NCBI RefSeq assembly: GCF_016863635.1 | Contig: NZ_BOPG01000061.1 | Span: 62,001-126,000 of the forward strand | Reading direction: 5' to 3' | Origin: Virgisporangium aurantiacum | GTDB lineage: Bacteria > Actinomycetota > Actinomycetes > Mycobacteriales > Micromonosporaceae | Length of the DNA stretch: 64,000 nucleotides | In this document: positions 12,379 to 21,465 of the stretch, piece by piece | How positions within the stretch are numbered: the stretch's first letter is position 1 | Layout: each line of letters begins with the position of its first letter | Translations under genes and position numbers: made by a program | The notes under the pieces: generated by a model | The model's database searches: none | What the model saw: the letters and a program-made list of their open reading frames with translations, nothing else | Told to the model about the DNA's origin: nothing

Positions 12379-14198
12379 GGCGTCGGCACCGGCTGGTAGC
12401 CGTCGGCCTGCATGCGGAACAGGCGGGCGTACCCGCCGTCGTGCCGCAGCAGTTCGGCGTGCGTCCCCTCCTCGACCACCACGCCGTCGGCCAGCACGAC
12501 GATCCGGTCCGCGTCGCGGATGGTGTTCAGGCGATGGGAGACGAGGACGCTCGTGCGGCCGGCCCGGTGGCGCTTGAGCCGGTGGTGGAGTTCGTACTCG
12601 GCCTCCGGATCCAGGCCCGCGGTCGGCTCGTCGAGGATCAGCAGGTCCCGGTCGTCGCGGAGGAACGCGCGGGCCAGCGCGACCCGCTGCCACTGCCCGC
12701 CGGAGAGCACGACGCCGGTGGTCGGGTCGTCGCGGTCGGCCTCGTCGTACCAGGCGTTGGTCAGCAACGTGTCGTAGCCCTTCGGCAGCGCGGCGAGCAC
12801 GTCGTGCACACCGGCGCGCCGCGCCGCGTCCTCGACCCGGGCGACGTCGCCGAGATGGGCCACGTCGCCGACGCCGACGTTCTCGGCGGCCGACAGTTCG
12901 TAGGTCATGTAGTCCTGGAACACCGCGCCGATCCGGTCGCGCAGCGCCGCCACCTCGACGTCGCGGATGTCGACGCCGTCCCACGTGATCCGCCCGCGGG
13001 TCGGGTCGTAGAACCGGCACAGCAGTTTGATCAGCGTGCTCTTGCCGGCGCCGTTGAGCCCGACGATCGCGATCGCCTGTCCGTGCGGGATCCTCAGGTC
13101 GACCCCGCGCAGCACCCACGGCTTGTCCGGCCCGTACCGGAACCAGACGTCGTGCAGGACGAGCCCCGCGCGCAACGGCTCGGCCGCGCCGTCGCCGAGC
13201 GGCAGGTCGGGCGACGCCATCACCAGCGCCCGGTAGTGGTCGAACAGCAACGCGTTCTCGTGCGCCGACATGAACCGCTCCACCAGCCCGCCCAGCGCCG
13301 ACTGCACGCCGGCGAGCGCGGCGACGAGCAGCGTGATGTCGCCGATCGACAGCCGCCCGTGCGACGCCTGCGTCACCGCCCACAGCAGCCCGACACCGGC
13401 GACCGCCGCCGTCAGCATGGTCAGGACGGAGCGGACGCGCAGCTCACGACCGTCCTGCGCGGTGTGCTCGTCGTTGACCGCGGTCATCTCCGTGCGCATC
13501 CGGCCCCGGAACAGCCCGCCGAGCCCGAGCATCCGCAGTTCCTTCGCGGCCGACAGGCTGGTCAGCAGGTCGGCGTAGTGCATCTCCCGCCGGGCCCGGG
13601 CGCTGACCCGCCACAGCATCCCGGCCCGCCGGCGGTTCAGGCGGGCCTGCGCCGCCACGGCGGGAACGGCGGCGGCGACGGCAAGCGCGGCCAGCACCGG
13701 GTTCAGCGTCAGGAGCGCGCCGAGGAACGCCGTCAGCGACACGACCGCCTCGACCGAGCCGAGCCCGTCGTCGACGAGCTGGCCCGGCCCCGACCGGCCG
13801 GACTGCTGGGCCATCTGCAGCCGGTCGCGGAACGCGGGCGTCTCCAGGACGCCGAGGCCGGTGATCCGCTCCATCGCCGCGTAGAGGCGGTCCATCGCCC
13901 GCAGGCCCACCGCCCGGATGAGCCGCCCGTGCAGGTAGTTGCGCGTACCCGGCACCAGCCCGACGACCAGCCCGACGGCGACCAGCCCCGACGCGGTCGG
14001 CAGTGCCGGCCGGCCCGACGTGAGCGCGTCGATGGTGGCGCTCAGCAGCGCCGCGGCGAGCGCCGGGCAGACGCCGGCGACGATCGCGAGCACGCCGTAC
14101 GTCACCAGCACGCCGGGTGCCGCGCCGGCGGCGAGCCGGGCGGCGGCCCACAGGTGTCCCGGCAGCCGGCGTACCGGGACACTCTCCGGAGCGGGCAC
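12375..14198 (-). CDS. ABC exporter, fused permease-ATPase
   Basis: 607 residues if it starts at GTG 14198, which overlaps the thioredoxin-like stop by one base; a GTG six codons later is possible. A six-helix exporter membrane domain (about 20-330) precedes the ATPase domain, which has Walker A GLNGAGKSTL, the signature LSGGQWQRVALARAF and Walker B LLILDEPTAGLD. An acidic insertion (AWYDEADRDDPTTG) precedes the signature. Length and layout fit the half-transporters that export peptides or lipids as homodimers. Position between a thiol-redox protein and an S26 protease suggests a peptide cargo (inference). No precursor gene was found nearby. Confidence 0.88.
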   Translation of the reverse strand: MPAPESVPVRRLPGHLWAAARLAAGAAPGVLVTYGVLAIVAGVCPALAAALLSATIDALTSGRPALPTASGLVAVGLVVGLVPGTRNYLHGRLIRAVGLRAMDRLYAAMERITGLGVLETPAFRDRLQMAQQSGRSGPGQLVDDGLGSVEAVVSLTAFLGALLTLNPVLAALAVAAAVPAVAAQARLNRRRAGMLWRVSARARREMHYADLLTSLSAAKELRMLGLGGLFRGRMRTEMTAVNDEHTAQDGRELRVRSVLTMLTAAVAGVGLLWAVTQASHGRLSIGDITLLVAALAGVQSALGGLVERFMSAHENALLFDHYRALVMASPDLPLGDGAAEPLRAGLVLHDVWFRYGPDKPWVLRGVDLRIPHGQAIAIVGLNGAGKSTLIKLLCRFYDPTRGRITWDGVDIRDVEVAALRDRIGAVFQDYMTYELSAAENVGVGDVAHLGDVARVEDAARRAGVHDVLAALPKGYDTLLTNAWYDEADRDDPTTGVVLSGGQWQRVALARAFLRDDRDLLILDEPTAGLDPEAEYELHHRLKRHRAGRTSVLVSHRLNTIRDADRIVVLADGVVVEEGTHAELLRHDGGYARLFRMQADGYQPVPTP

Positions 14199-14725
14199 TA
14201 GACGGTCGACAGCGTGGGCAGGTCGCCGAACGTGTTGCCGCTGCCGAGCACCACGCCGTCGGAACTGACCAGGCAGAGCGTGGGGTAGCTGGTGACGGCG
14301 AACCCCTGCACCCACGCCTCCTGCCCGGGCTGCACGGTCACGTCGACGGCCGACAGCCGGCGCACGTAGTCGTCGCCCTCCGCCGGCAGATCGGTGACGA
14401 CCACCGCGACCTTCGCCACGCCCGTCCCCGCATAATCCACGAACTCCGGAATGCGGTCGGCACACGGCGCGCAGCCGGGCGAGAAGAACCCGATCAGCGT
14501 CGGCCGCGCGGGGTCCACCGACGACACCTCCGCGCCGGACACGGTCGTGGCGGTCAGTTCCGGCGCGGGCGACCCCGCCGGCAGGCCGGCGTCGGGCAGC
14601 ACCGACGGAGCGGCGTCGACACGGCTCTGCAACTCCCGCAGCCGGCGGATCACGCCGAACATGAGCACGAGGTTCAACAACGTCAGGACGACGGCGATGA
14701 CGACGCCGACAGCCAGGTAGATCAT
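14198..14725 (-). CDS. Membrane-anchored thioredoxin-fold (TlpA-like) protein
   Basis: 175 residues. A single N-terminal membrane helix (about 3-27) is followed by an extracytoplasmic thioredoxin fold with the redox motif SPGCAPCADRIP and the cis-proline segment SYPTL. TlpA/ResA-like proteins reduce or shuffle disulfides outside the membrane. First gene of the operon continuing with the ABC exporter and S26 protease; the three stop/start junctions overlap by 1-4 nt. A 61-bp divergent promoter region separates it from the kinase gene. Confidence 0.85.
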   Translation of the reverse strand: MIYLAVGVVIAVVLTLLNLVLMFGVIRRLRELQSRVDAAPSVLPDAGLPAGSPAPELTATTVSGAEVSSVDPARPTLIGFFSPGCAPCADRIPEFVDYAGTGVAKVAVVVTDLPAEGDDYVRRLSAVDVTVQPGQEAWVQGFAVTSYPTLCLVSSDGVVLGSGNTFGDLPTLSTV

Positions 14726-14786
14726 GGGATTCCTTCCCCCGTAATCGTATCGACGCTCACCTTAGCGTGCCGCTACCGTCGCGTGG

Positions 14787-15938
14787 ATGGTCGAGATCCT
14801 GTGGCTGTGCGGCCCGTCCGGGGTGGGCAAGTCCTCCGTCGGGTATGCGCTGTTCGAGCAGCTGGGCCCGCACGCGGCCTATGTCGACCTCGACCAGCTC
14901 GGCCTGTGCCACCCGGCGCCCGCCGACGATCCGGGCAACCACCGCCTGAAGGCGCGCAACCTGGGCGGCGTCCACGCCGGCTTCCGCGCCGCGGGTACCC
15001 GGCAGCTGGTGATCAGCGGCCTGGTCGACGACGCGGCTGGGGTCGCCAGCCACGTCGCCCGCCTGCCCGGAGCCGACGTGACGGTGTGCCGCCTGCGGGC
15101 CGACACCGACCAGCTGCGGGCCAGGTTCGAACGCCGCGGATGGCTGCTGAACCTGCTGGAGGAGAGCGTCCGGAACGGGCGGGACCTCGACCGGACCGAC
15201 TTCGCCGACCTGGTCGTCGACACCAGTGGCCTGGCGGTGCCCGAGGTGGTCGCCAAGGTCCGGGCCACCGGCTGGCCCCCGCCCGCCCCTGCGCCGCTCG
15301 CCGATGCGCCGCCCGCTGAACTGCCGGCCGTTGAGCTGCCGGCCGTTGAGCTGCCGGCCGCCGCCGGTGGGTCGGTGCTGTTCCTGTGCGGCCCACCCGC
15401 CGTCGGCAAGTCGACCGTCGGGTTCGAGGTGTACCTCCGGAAGATCGGCGCCGACGTGCCGGTCGCGTACGTCGACCTCGCCCAGATCGGGTTCTGTCGC
15501 CCGGCGCCACCCGACGGCACCCTCACGGCGCACAACCTGGGGCGCGTCTGGGCCGGGCACCGGGCCGCCGGCGCGAGCCACCTGATCGTCACCGGGAACG
15601 TCACCGACCGGGCGGCCCTCGCCCGCTACCGCGCCGCGATCCCCGCCGCCGACTGGATCGTGTGCCGCCTGCGCGCCGACGCCGCGACGCTGACGGAGCG
15701 CGTCATGCTCCGCGGCCGCGGCGGAGGCCCCGGCATCATGGGTGACGATCTCCGCGGCCGTCCGGAGGCCGAACTGCGCGGGCGGGCCGCCGACATCGTC
15801 CGCACCGCCGGGACCCTGGACGCGTCCGCGCTGGGCGACGTGGCGGTCGACACCGACGCCCGCGACGTCGCCGAGGTGGCCACCCTGGTCGAGGAGGCAT
15901 GGCCGGGTGGCGGTATATGCCGACGATCGGTACATTGA
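14787..15938 (+). CDS. Tandem-duplicated P-loop kinase-like protein
   Basis: 383 residues made of two homologous AAA/shikimate-kinase-like halves. The first has GPSGVGKSS at 9-17, the second GPPAVGKST at 202-210. Both continue with YVDL-Q-G-C-PAP, then ARNLG/AHNLG and VCRLRAD. The halves are joined by a Pro/Ala/Glu linker built from 15-bp repeats (15321-15360). Single-copy relatives are common in actinomycetes and usually annotated only as ATP-binding proteins; the substrate is unknown. It ends 5 bp before the PadR start, so the two may share a transcript. Confidence 0.75.
   Translation: MVEILWLCGPSGVGKSSVGYALFEQLGPHAAYVDLDQLGLCHPAPADDPGNHRLKARNLGGVHAGFRAAGTRQLVISGLVDDAAGVASHVARLPGADVTVCRLRADTDQLRARFERRGWLLNLLEESVRNGRDLDRTDFADLVVDTSGLAVPEVVAKVRATGWPPPAPAPLADAPPAELPAVELPAVELPAAAGGSVLFLCGPPAVGKSTVGFEVYLRKIGADVPVAYVDLAQIGFCRPAPPDGTLTAHNLGRVWAGHRAAGASHLIVTGNVTDRAALARYRAAIPAADWIVCRLRADAATLTERVMLRGRGGGPGIMGDDLRGRPEAELRGRAADIVRTAGTLDASALGDVAVDTDARDVAEVATLVEEAWPGGGICRRSVH
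15321..15360 (+). repeat. 15-bp tandem repeat in the kinase linker
   Basis: CTGCCGGCCGTTGAG occurs at 15321-15335 and 15336-15350, with a partial third copy at 15351-15360. It encodes repeated LPAVE in the interdomain linker, so unit gain or loss keeps frame. Confidence 0.85.
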
Positions 15939-15943
15939 GCCTC

Positions 15944-16294
15944 ATGGCCATGCAGGAACCGACGTTCTTCATCCTCACGGCGCTCGCCGAGGAGCCCCGG
16001 CACGGGTACGGCGTCATGCGGGCGGTCGCCGACCTGTCCGACGGGCGGATCACGCTCCGGGCCGGCACGCTCTACGCCGCGCTCGACCGGTTGGCCGCCG
16101 ACGGTCTGCTCGTGGTCGACCGGGAGGAGGCCGTCGACGGGCGGCTGCGTCGGTACTACCGCCTGACGCGGCACGGCGTCGGCGCGCTGGGGGCGGAGGT
16201 GGAACGGTTGCGGACCAACGCCGACCTCGCGGCCGCCCGGATCCGGACGGCCGGCAACAAGGGCACCGCCGGGCCCGCGCTGGGGACCGCGTGA
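15944..16294 (+). CDS. PadR-family transcriptional regulator
   Basis: 116 residues from ATG 15944 (MAMQEPTFF). The PadR winged helix is clear: EEPRHGYGVMRAV, LRAGTLYAALDRLAADGLL, then the wing RRYYRLTRHG. The start lies 6 bp after the kinase stop. An imperfect palindrome around CCGA-CGA-TCGG (about 15920-15930) upstream could be its operator. It overlaps the next membrane-protein gene (TGATG), the usual arrangement in which the regulator controls its own partner. Confidence 0.88.
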   Translation: MAMQEPTFFILTALAEEPRHGYGVMRAVADLSDGRITLRAGTLYAALDRLAADGLLVVDREEAVDGRLRRYYRLTRHGVGALGAEVERLRTNADLAAARIRTAGNKGTAGPALGTA

Positions 16295-17379
16295 TGGAGA
16301 CGCGACTGGCCCGCGCCTACCGCCGACTGCTCTGGGCGTACCCGCGTGACTACCGGCGGGCGCGCGGCACCGAGATGCTCACGACGCTGCTCGACGCCGC
16401 GGAACCCGGCCGGCGCCGGCCCGCGTTCCGGGACGCGCTGAACCTCGTCGTCCGCGGCCTGCGCTGCCGGCTCAGCGTGCCGAACCACCCCGGGTACGTC
16501 GTGGTCGCTTGCCTCGCCGCGATGGCGGTGGCGGGGATCGGTGCCTGGTCCGGCGCCATGGCCGGCTGGCAGCGGGGCACCAGCCTGCCCACCACCGGGG
16601 AGGTGGTCGCCGCCGCGACCGTCGCCGTCCCCGACGCCGGCCGGTACCTGCCCGCGCGGCAGCGGAACTGCGACTGGCACTGCTTGGGCAATCCGTCGGA
16701 CGACATGGTGGTGTTCCGCGGCCCGTACGTCCGCGACGACCTGATGCCGGAGTGGACCGCCGACCGTCCGCGCACCACGAACCCGGCCGCGAACCGCGTC
16801 TACCTGCCGCTCGCGATGGCGCACGCCGACATGGTGACGATCGCGGGCCAGGCCCACGACCGCCTCGCCGCGGCCGGCTGGCGGGTCACACCGGTGCGCA
16901 CCTACTACGACATGCGGTTGTTCTGGGCCACCAAGGGCGACCTGACGCTGCGCTTCGAGGGGCGCGGCACCACCCAGCCCGAGAGCCCCGCGGTCGCGTT
17001 CGTCGTCCACCACGACCTCCCACCGGCCACCCTGCCCGCCGCGGCGGCCGGCGCCGCGGCGGGAGCGCTGCTCGGCTGGTGGCTGGCCGCGTTCGCGCTG
17101 CGGCGGTACCGGCGGCACGGCCCGGGCCGCCGGACCGCGATGCTGGTCACCGCGCTGCCCGCGCTGATCATGACGGCCCTGATCAGCGCGCAGGTCGCCA
17201 TGGTCACCGCGTACGATCTGATCTCCGGCGCCGGCACCGGCGAGGCGGCCTCGTTCCTGCTGGGGCTGCCGCTCCAGCAGTACGGGCTGGCGATCCTCTC
17301 GATCGGCGTCCTGGCCTCCCTCGTGCTCGCCCTGACCCGTGCCGACCCGCTCCCCGATCGCCGCTTGACCGCCGTGTGA
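16294..17379 (+). CDS. Membrane protein paired with PadR
   Basis: 361 residues from ATG 16294. The cytoplasmic N-terminus (LARAYRRLLWAYPRDYRRARGTEML, quoted in part) is typical of actinobacterial proteins that follow PadR genes. One membrane helix (about 70-90), a large external part with a CDWHC cysteine pair, then three to four C-terminal helices follow. No enzyme motif is seen. The family has no assigned function. The role is presumably tied to the PadR response (inference). Confidence 0.78.
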   Translation: METRLARAYRRLLWAYPRDYRRARGTEMLTTLLDAAEPGRRRPAFRDALNLVVRGLRCRLSVPNHPGYVVVACLAAMAVAGIGAWSGAMAGWQRGTSLPTTGEVVAAATVAVPDAGRYLPARQRNCDWHCLGNPSDDMVVFRGPYVRDDLMPEWTADRPRTTNPAANRVYLPLAMAHADMVTIAGQAHDRLAAAGWRVTPVRTYYDMRLFWATKGDLTLRFEGRGTTQPESPAVAFVVHHDLPPATLPAAAAGAAAGALLGWWLAAFALRRYRRHGPGRRTAMLVTALPALIMTALISAQVAMVTAYDLISGAGTGEAASFLLGLPLQQYGLAILSIGVLASLVLALTRADPLPDRRLTAV

Positions 17380-17395
17380 CGCACAATCGCGTTCC

Positions 17396-18442
17396 ATGAA
17401 CGACGTCCTCGACCGCTTCCCGGAGTTTCCGCACGAGCAGGTGACCTTCGTCCGCGATCCCGACACCGGGCTGCGCGCGATCGTCGCCATCCACGACACC
17501 AGCCTCGGCCCGGCGTTCGGCGGCACCCGGTTCCATCCGTACCCGACCGAGGCCGCCGCGCTCACCGACGTCCTGCGCCTGTCGCGCGGCATGACCTACA
17601 AGACCGCGGTGGCCGGGCTCCCGTGCGGCGGCGCGAAGACCGTCATCATCGGCGACCCGTCGACCGCCAAGACGGAGGCGCTGCTGGAGGCGTTCGGCCG
17701 CGTCGTGCAGGGCCTCGGCGGCCGCTACGTCACCGCCGGCGACGTCGGGACGAGCGCCGAGGACCTCGACGTGATCAGCCGGACGACGAGCCACGTCACG
17801 GGAGCCACCGGCGGTTTCGGCGACAGCGGACCGATGACCGCGCTCGGCACGTTCCACGCCCTGCGGGCCGGCGCCGCGGCGCGCTGGGGCACACCCGACC
17901 TCGACGGGCGCACGGTCGGCGTCGAAGGGCTGGGCAAGGTCGGCTACCACCTGAGCCGGCTGCTGCTCGACGCCGGTGCGACCGTCGTCGCGTCCGACGT
18001 CTCCGGACCCGCGCGCGACCGGGTGCGGCGCGACCTGCCGGCCGTGGTGCTCGCCGACCGCGTGATCGACGCCGCCGTCGACGTCTACGCGCCGTGCGCG
18101 CTCGGCGCCGGCCTGAGCACCGCGTCGGTGCCGACGATCCGGGCCGCGGTGGTGTGCGGCGCGGCCAACAACCAGCTCGCCACCCCGGCGGCGGCGCGGG
18201 CACTGGCCGACCGCGACATCCTCTGGGTCCCCGACTTCGTCGCGAGCGCCGGCGGCGTCACCACGGGGTTCCACGAGTACCGCAAGCTCCCGCCCGACGA
18301 CGTCCCCGCGCGGCTCGAGAAGATCTACGAGACGACCGCGGAGGTCCTCACCCTGGCCCGCGAGCGTGGCATCCTGCCCGGCACCGCCGCCGAATCCGTT
18401 GCGCACGAACGGATCCGGCGCGCCCGCCCCGGTCGCGTGTGA
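17396..18442 (+). CDS. Valine/leucine dehydrogenase (Glu/Leu/Phe/Val family)
   Basis: 348 residues. The N-terminal substrate domain has the conserved lysines in GMTYKTAVAGLPCGGAKT (K69, K81), followed by DVGTS. The C-terminal Rossmann domain has GVEGLGKVGYHL and later CGAANNQL and PDFVASAGGVT. These are diagnostic for branched-chain amino-acid dehydrogenases, which deaminate Val/Leu/Ile to 2-oxo acids with NAD+. Length matches actinomycete valine dehydrogenase. It starts 16 bp after the membrane-protein stop and converges on an unrelated gene. Confidence 0.9.
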   Translation: MNDVLDRFPEFPHEQVTFVRDPDTGLRAIVAIHDTSLGPAFGGTRFHPYPTEAAALTDVLRLSRGMTYKTAVAGLPCGGAKTVIIGDPSTAKTEALLEAFGRVVQGLGGRYVTAGDVGTSAEDLDVISRTTSHVTGATGGFGDSGPMTALGTFHALRAGAAARWGTPDLDGRTVGVEGLGKVGYHLSRLLLDAGATVVASDVSGPARDRVRRDLPAVVLADRVIDAAVDVYAPCALGAGLSTASVPTIRAAVVCGAANNQLATPAAARALADRDILWVPDFVASAGGVTTGFHEYRKLPPDDVPARLEKIYETTAEVLTLARERGILPGTAAESVAHERIRRARPGRV

Positions 18443-18446
18443 CCAC

Positions 18447-19076
18447 TCACCACGCGGTGAAGTCCTCGTGGTACTCGCCGTTGAGGAACCCCCGGGCGTG
18501 CTCCCGCATCCGCTGCGCGTAGCGGGCGTCCTCCTTCAGCGCCGAGTAGCTCTTGCCGGCCCGGTCGACCTCGATCACCCCGGCCGTCTCGGCGAGGTAC
18601 ACGTCGAGCCCCGGGTACATCAACTCGACGCACGGCAGGTCGTCGACGTCGAGCGCGAACACCGGGTACTCGCCCAGCGCGTCGGCCGGGCCGGTGGCGA
18701 GGACGCGCCGCGAGTCGCTGCCGCCGGGCAGCAGGAAACACTCGGCGAACCGCTCCGCGAGGGCCGGGCTGTCGTACGTCTTCCCGATCGGTCCGAACGC
18801 GTCGGCCGCGATCTCCGCCAGCGGACGCGGGGTGAGCCGGCCCCCGTCGTCGAACCACCCGAAGCGGCGCAGCAAGCCGGCGTCGAACTCCAGCCACCGG
18901 CGCAGGGCCGGCGACAGCGGACGCCCGCTCGGGAACGCGTCCGGCGGGGTGACCGGGGAAGGCTCGCCGGCCACCCACGGGCCGTCCCACGTGTTGTACG
19001 GGTGGAGCAGCCGGCCCGGGTCGGCCCGCACCGATCCGATCACCAGCTCCACCAGGGCCACACCGTGCTCAGTCAT
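18447..19076 (-). CDS. Hypothetical protein, SUKH-like possible
   Basis: 209 residues from ATG 19076. It is soluble, rich in aromatic and acidic residues, with segments such as YPVFALDVDDLPCVELMYPG and VIEVDRAGKSYSALKED. The pattern of alternating strands recalls SMI1/KNR4 (SUKH) proteins, but I cannot confirm it. No signal peptide or membrane segment. Its start lies 4 bp past the VWA-protein stop on the same strand, so it is probably co-transcribed as the distal gene of the MoxR/VWA operon. Confidence 0.65.
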   Translation of the reverse strand: MTEHGVALVELVIGSVRADPGRLLHPYNTWDGPWVAGEPSPVTPPDAFPSGRPLSPALRRWLEFDAGLLRRFGWFDDGGRLTPRPLAEIAADAFGPIGKTYDSPALAERFAECFLLPGGSDSRRVLATGPADALGEYPVFALDVDDLPCVELMYPGLDVYLAETAGVIEVDRAGKSYSALKEDARYAQRMREHARGFLNGEYHEDFTAW

Positions 19077-19080
19077 GCCG

Positions 19081-20289
19081 TCACGGTACGACGATCTTCG
19101 TGAACCAGCCCGGAACCGTGAGGCGGTCACCCGCGACGAGCACCGCGACGTAGCGGGCGGTCCGGTTCTCGCGCGGCGGCACCGGCGCCCACGGCGTGTC
19201 GCCGTCGGTGAGCACCACCACCAGATCCGCCCGGGGACGGGCGCGGGCCACCGTCGCGACCGCCGGCCGCAGGTCGGTGCCGCCGCCGCCGGTGAGCACG
19301 ACGTCGTCCACCGACCGCACGGGGTGGAGGTCGCCGGTGACCGTGTCGCACGAGACGACCTGTACCGGCGTGCGGAGCCGGCCGGTGCGCTGGACGATGC
19401 CGTCGATCTCGGACAGGCAACGGGTGAGCCGCTGCCGGTCCATCGACCCGGACGTGTCGACGATCGCGTACACGACCGGCGGCCGGGGCTGGCGCATCGC
19501 GGGCAGGATCACGCCGGGCACGGTGCGCCGCGACGGCCGGGAGTACGTGTAGTCGCGGACGCCGGCCACCTCGGCGGCCTTGCGCCGCACCACGGCGTTC
19601 AACTCGGCCCGCCAGTCGACGCGGGACTCCAGGATCTCCTCGGCCCAGCGGCGGAGCCCGGCCGGTGCGGTGCCGAGGGCGCGGATCTCGCCGGCGACCT
19701 GCCGCCGGATCTGGTCGGCGCGGTCGGCGTCGAGACCGCGTTCCGCCTCGGTCGCGCCCGCCGGTCCGAGGTCCCACGGCCGCCGGCCCGGCGTCACCCC
19801 CGATCCGCAGTCCCCAGTCGCCTCACTCGGCGACAGACCAGCTGCTTGAGGAGTCGCCGGTGGTTCGGACAGCAGCCGGTAGATCTGCTCGGCGCCCATG
19901 GTCCGCTCGGCGCCGGGGATCTGTCCGATGTGGACGGCGCCGGGCGGCAGCGTGACGCCGTGCTCGACGAGGTCGGCGTTGATGACCGCGTCACCGGCGA
20001 CGTTGAACAGCGGCGCCTTCGCCGACGGCTCGCCCAACTCGGTGAAGCGGTCGAGGTGCTCGCGCAGCAGGTGTCCCACCTCGTGCAGCCACCCGCCGGC
20101 CAGTTCCGGCACCGACAGCCGCCCGCACCACGCCGGGTTCCAGTAGAACCGCCACCGCTCGTCGACCGCGATCGTCGGCACCCGCTCGCTGCGGACCGGC
20201 GTGCAGGCGAACAACGCCGTCGCGAGGTACGGCATCAGCTCCGCCGCCCGCGCCCGGGCCGCGGCCATGCGCAACGCCTCGTCCGTCAT
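19081..20289 (-). CDS. VWA-like protein with DUF2201 putative metallopeptidase domain
   Basis: 402 residues from ATG 20289, overlapping the MoxR stop (ATGA). The N-terminal half contains the zinc-type motif HEVGHLLREH (HExxH at 69-73), the DUF2201 metallopeptidase-like domain. The C-terminal half is a VWA domain with the MIDAS motif DTSGSMD (278-284) and the later GGGGTDLRP loop. Such proteins pair with MoxR AAA+ ATPases, which are thought to act as chaperones for assembling or activating complexes. An acidic linker (about 145-190) joins the domains. Neighbouring genes of the same strand may be targets. Confidence 0.87.
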   Translation of the reverse strand: MTDEALRMAAARARAAELMPYLATALFACTPVRSERVPTIAVDERWRFYWNPAWCGRLSVPELAGGWLHEVGHLLREHLDRFTELGEPSAKAPLFNVAGDAVINADLVEHGVTLPPGAVHIGQIPGAERTMGAEQIYRLLSEPPATPQAAGLSPSEATGDCGSGVTPGRRPWDLGPAGATEAERGLDADRADQIRRQVAGEIRALGTAPAGLRRWAEEILESRVDWRAELNAVVRRKAAEVAGVRDYTYSRPSRRTVPGVILPAMRQPRPPVVYAIVDTSGSMDRQRLTRCLSEIDGIVQRTGRLRTPVQVVSCDTVTGDLHPVRSVDDVVLTGGGGTDLRPAVATVARARPRADLVVVLTDGDTPWAPVPPRENRTARYVAVLVAGDRLTVPGWFTKIVVP

Positions 20290-21419
20290 GCCTCCGCCAG
20301 GCGGCCCAACTCGCGGAGAATCGGTGCCAGCGACCGCATCGCCGCCACGTCGGGCAGCGTGCCGTGCGGGCGCGACCGGGCCCAGTACCGCGCGGTGGCG
20401 AACGCGATGTCGGCGTGGCCCGCGTCGGCGATGCGCGCGAGCACGCGCCCGCAGGCGTTCCATCGCTCCGGGGTGTTCCGCGCGTCGGTCACCGCCCACA
20501 CCGACGACGCGACCGCGTGCACGATGTCGCTGCGTCGCCCGGCGATCCGCACGGAGTCCGGATCGGCGAGCAGCTCCTCCGGATCGGGAAGGTCCAATGT
20601 GGACACATAGGTGAGGAACTCGCCTGCGGCGGGCCCGCCGACGCATCCGCCCACCAGCATCGTGCGTACCTGTCCGGGCGCGTCGGCCCACGTGGCGGCG
20701 GCATACAGGCGGGCGGCCATCTCCCACGACCGCGGCGTCGGGAACGCGAAACCGGCCGCGCTGGCGCTGTCGGGCAGCCGCGTCACCAACTCCGGCCGCG
20801 TCCCCAGGAAAATCCCGACGAGCCGCATGGCGTCGGCAACTCCGGGCCCGGGCGCGGGTTGCGGCCCGTCGGGCGCAAGGTCTGAATGGGGGACGGGCAC
20901 CCGCGGCCAGCCGTACGTAAATCCGTCGCGTAGCGTCGTCGCGGGCAGCGACCAGTCGAGGTGGCAGAACCGGTTGGCGAGCGGCGGGGTGAGATCCCAG
21001 CCGTCGGTGGCGACACCGGGCGGGTTGGCCGCCGCGACCACCCGGGTGGCCGGTGGCAACGGCAGGTCGCCGACGATCCGGTCGACCGCCACCCGCAGCA
21101 TCGCCGACTGCACCGCGGGCGGCGCGGTCGACATCTCGTCGAAGAAGATGACGCCGCGCTCGGCGGCGGCGAGCTCGCGGGCCCACCGCGGCGGGGCGAG
21201 CGTCACGGTGCCGGCGCCCGCGTCCACCACGGGCAGCCCGGCGAAGTCGCTCGGCTCCCGGATCGACGCGATCACCGTCTCGAGGTGCAGGCCGAGGTCG
21301 GCCGCGAGCTGCTCGATGACGCTGGTCTTGCCCTGGCCGGGCGGCCCCCACAGCACCACGGGAACGTTGGCGGCCAGGCAGATGCCGAGCGCGGCGCAGC
21401 TTGCCTCGTACCGGTCCAT
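20286..21419 (-). CDS. MoxR-family AAA+ ATPase
   Basis: 377 residues. Walker A is GPPGQGKTS, Walker B VIFFDEMSTAPP. A sensor-like AAANPPGVATDG and an arginine-finger region (PPLANRFCHLDW) follow. The C-terminal region carries the helical lid. MoxR proteins typically act with a VWA-domain partner, and here the partner overlaps by 4 nt. First gene of a probable MoxR-VWA-unknown operon. Confidence 0.88.
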   Translation of the reverse strand: MDRYEASCAALGICLAANVPVVLWGPPGQGKTSVIEQLAADLGLHLETVIASIREPSDFAGLPVVDAGAGTVTLAPPRWARELAAAERGVIFFDEMSTAPPAVQSAMLRVAVDRIVGDLPLPPATRVVAAANPPGVATDGWDLTPPLANRFCHLDWSLPATTLRDGFTYGWPRVPVPHSDLAPDGPQPAPGPGVADAMRLVGIFLGTRPELVTRLPDSASAAGFAFPTPRSWEMAARLYAAATWADAPGQVRTMLVGGCVGGPAAGEFLTYVSTLDLPDPEELLADPDSVRIAGRRSDIVHAVASSVWAVTDARNTPERWNACGRVLARIADAGHADIAFATARYWARSRPHGTLPDVAAMRSLAPILRELGRLAEA

Positions 21420-21465
21420 GATCGCCTAGGGTATCGAAACCCGTCACGCCGCGTGTCGGTGGGTG

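Noticed and set aside
12375-14465. A longer ABC transporter starting near 14465
   Set aside because: The extra N-terminus is low-complexity Arg/Gly sequence that overlaps the thioredoxin-like gene. A start at 14198 gives the usual length.
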